Assembly: GCF_003259335.1 (NCBI RefSeq)
Contig: NZ_QLLL01000002.1
Span: 585,885 to 649,884, forward strand
Reading direction: 5' to 3'
Length of the DNA: 64,000 nt
From: Chitinophaga skermanii
GTDB lineage: Bacteria > Bacteroidota > Bacteroidia > Chitinophagales > Chitinophagaceae
The position numbers and the translations under genes were made by a program. The notes below the pieces were generated by a model. That model had not been told where the DNA came from and did not search any database. It saw nothing but the letters and a program-made list of their open reading frames with translations. The first letter of the stretch is position 1. Each line of letters opens with the position of its first letter. This document shows positions 63,844 to 64,000 of the stretch, piece after piece.

Positions 63844-64000
63844 ATGAAGCAATCTGTTTTTCTGTCGTTTGCACTAGCCCTCATTGTAGCGGCTTTTGTT
63901 TTTGCTTTACCTAAACCTGTAACGGCGTCTGTCGACAAGGTTATTAAGCGTGAAACTCCTGTAAAAATTTACTTGGAGGAAAAAGGTAAAGAATACTATC
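63844..64000 (+). CDS. Secreted protein, N-terminal fragment (continues beyond window)
   Basis: The ATG at 63844 opens MKQSVFLSFALALIVAAFVF, a signal peptide, followed by ALPKPVTASVDKVIKRETPV and KIYLEEKGKEYY at the window edge. 52 codons are present. Too short to name a family. Confidence 0.65.
   Translation, partial: MKQSVFLSFALALIVAAFVFALPKPVTASVDKVIKRETPVKIYLEEKGKEYY

Noticed and set aside
1..64000. tRNA, rRNA, transposase, integrase or prophage genes
   Set aside because: I looked for typical tRNA arms, rRNA stretches and DDE or tyrosine-recombinase motifs and saw none; a tRNAscan or ISfinder run would settle small or degraded cases.

Overview
The window looks like chromosomal DNA of a Bacteroidota bacterium, most likely in or near Chitinophagaceae. 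The evidence is two SusC/SusD outer-membrane pairs, an ECF sigma/FecR/STN-SusC regulatory cascade, several type IX secretion (T9SS) C-terminal sorting domains, a GH18 chitinase, sites matching the Bacteroidota promoter (TTTG, about 18-19 bases, TAnnTTTG) and almost no Shine-Dalgarno sequences. I found no tRNA, rRNA, CRISPR array, transposase or prophage.

Layout. 1-9332 (minus) holds two giant secreted repeat proteins: a DUF11-repeat adhesin that runs off the left edge, preceded by a protein of about 15 PKD/Ig-like modules. 9642-10383 is a decayed patch with remnants of an MDR oxidoreductase and a Crp/Fnr regulator. A membrane protein, an alpha/beta hydrolase and a DUF2314-ankyrin protein follow. 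13042-13521 is non-coding and built of several short repeat types, including an exactly 10-bp-phased array. 13802-14965 (minus) encodes six tandem small peptides, each with a double-glycine leader and six cysteines; most of these genes are too short for routine gene finding. Next come a quinone reductase/HxlR divergent pair with a clear inverted-repeat operator, and a metalloprotease-SusC-SusD operon (16726-24082, minus).

24802-27702 (plus) is an unusual three-gene operon: a coiled-coil protein, a two-TM coiled-coil protein and a membrane-anchored Ppx/GppA-like (ASKHA-fold) protein. 27972-31103 has three tandem paralogous secreted proteins followed, with a 1-base overlap, by a formylglycine-generating-enzyme family protein. 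A methyltransferase, an S74 autoprotease/T9SS protein and two subtilases follow. 38617-48325 (minus) is a second SusCD-metalloprotease locus, this one under ECF sigma/FecR control.

The right part holds a nitrilase-family hydrolase, a NUDIX protein, the T9SS chitinase, a TetR plus Tet(X)-like monooxygenase operon with a 22-bp palindrome, a FimB/Mfa2-like lipoprotein, and the Hen1-Pnkp RNA-repair cassette with a recognisable promoter. Best candidates for undescribed biology are the six-cysteine GG-leader peptide cluster, the coiled-coil/GppA-like operon, the paralog-plus-FGE operon and the 10-bp phased repeat array.
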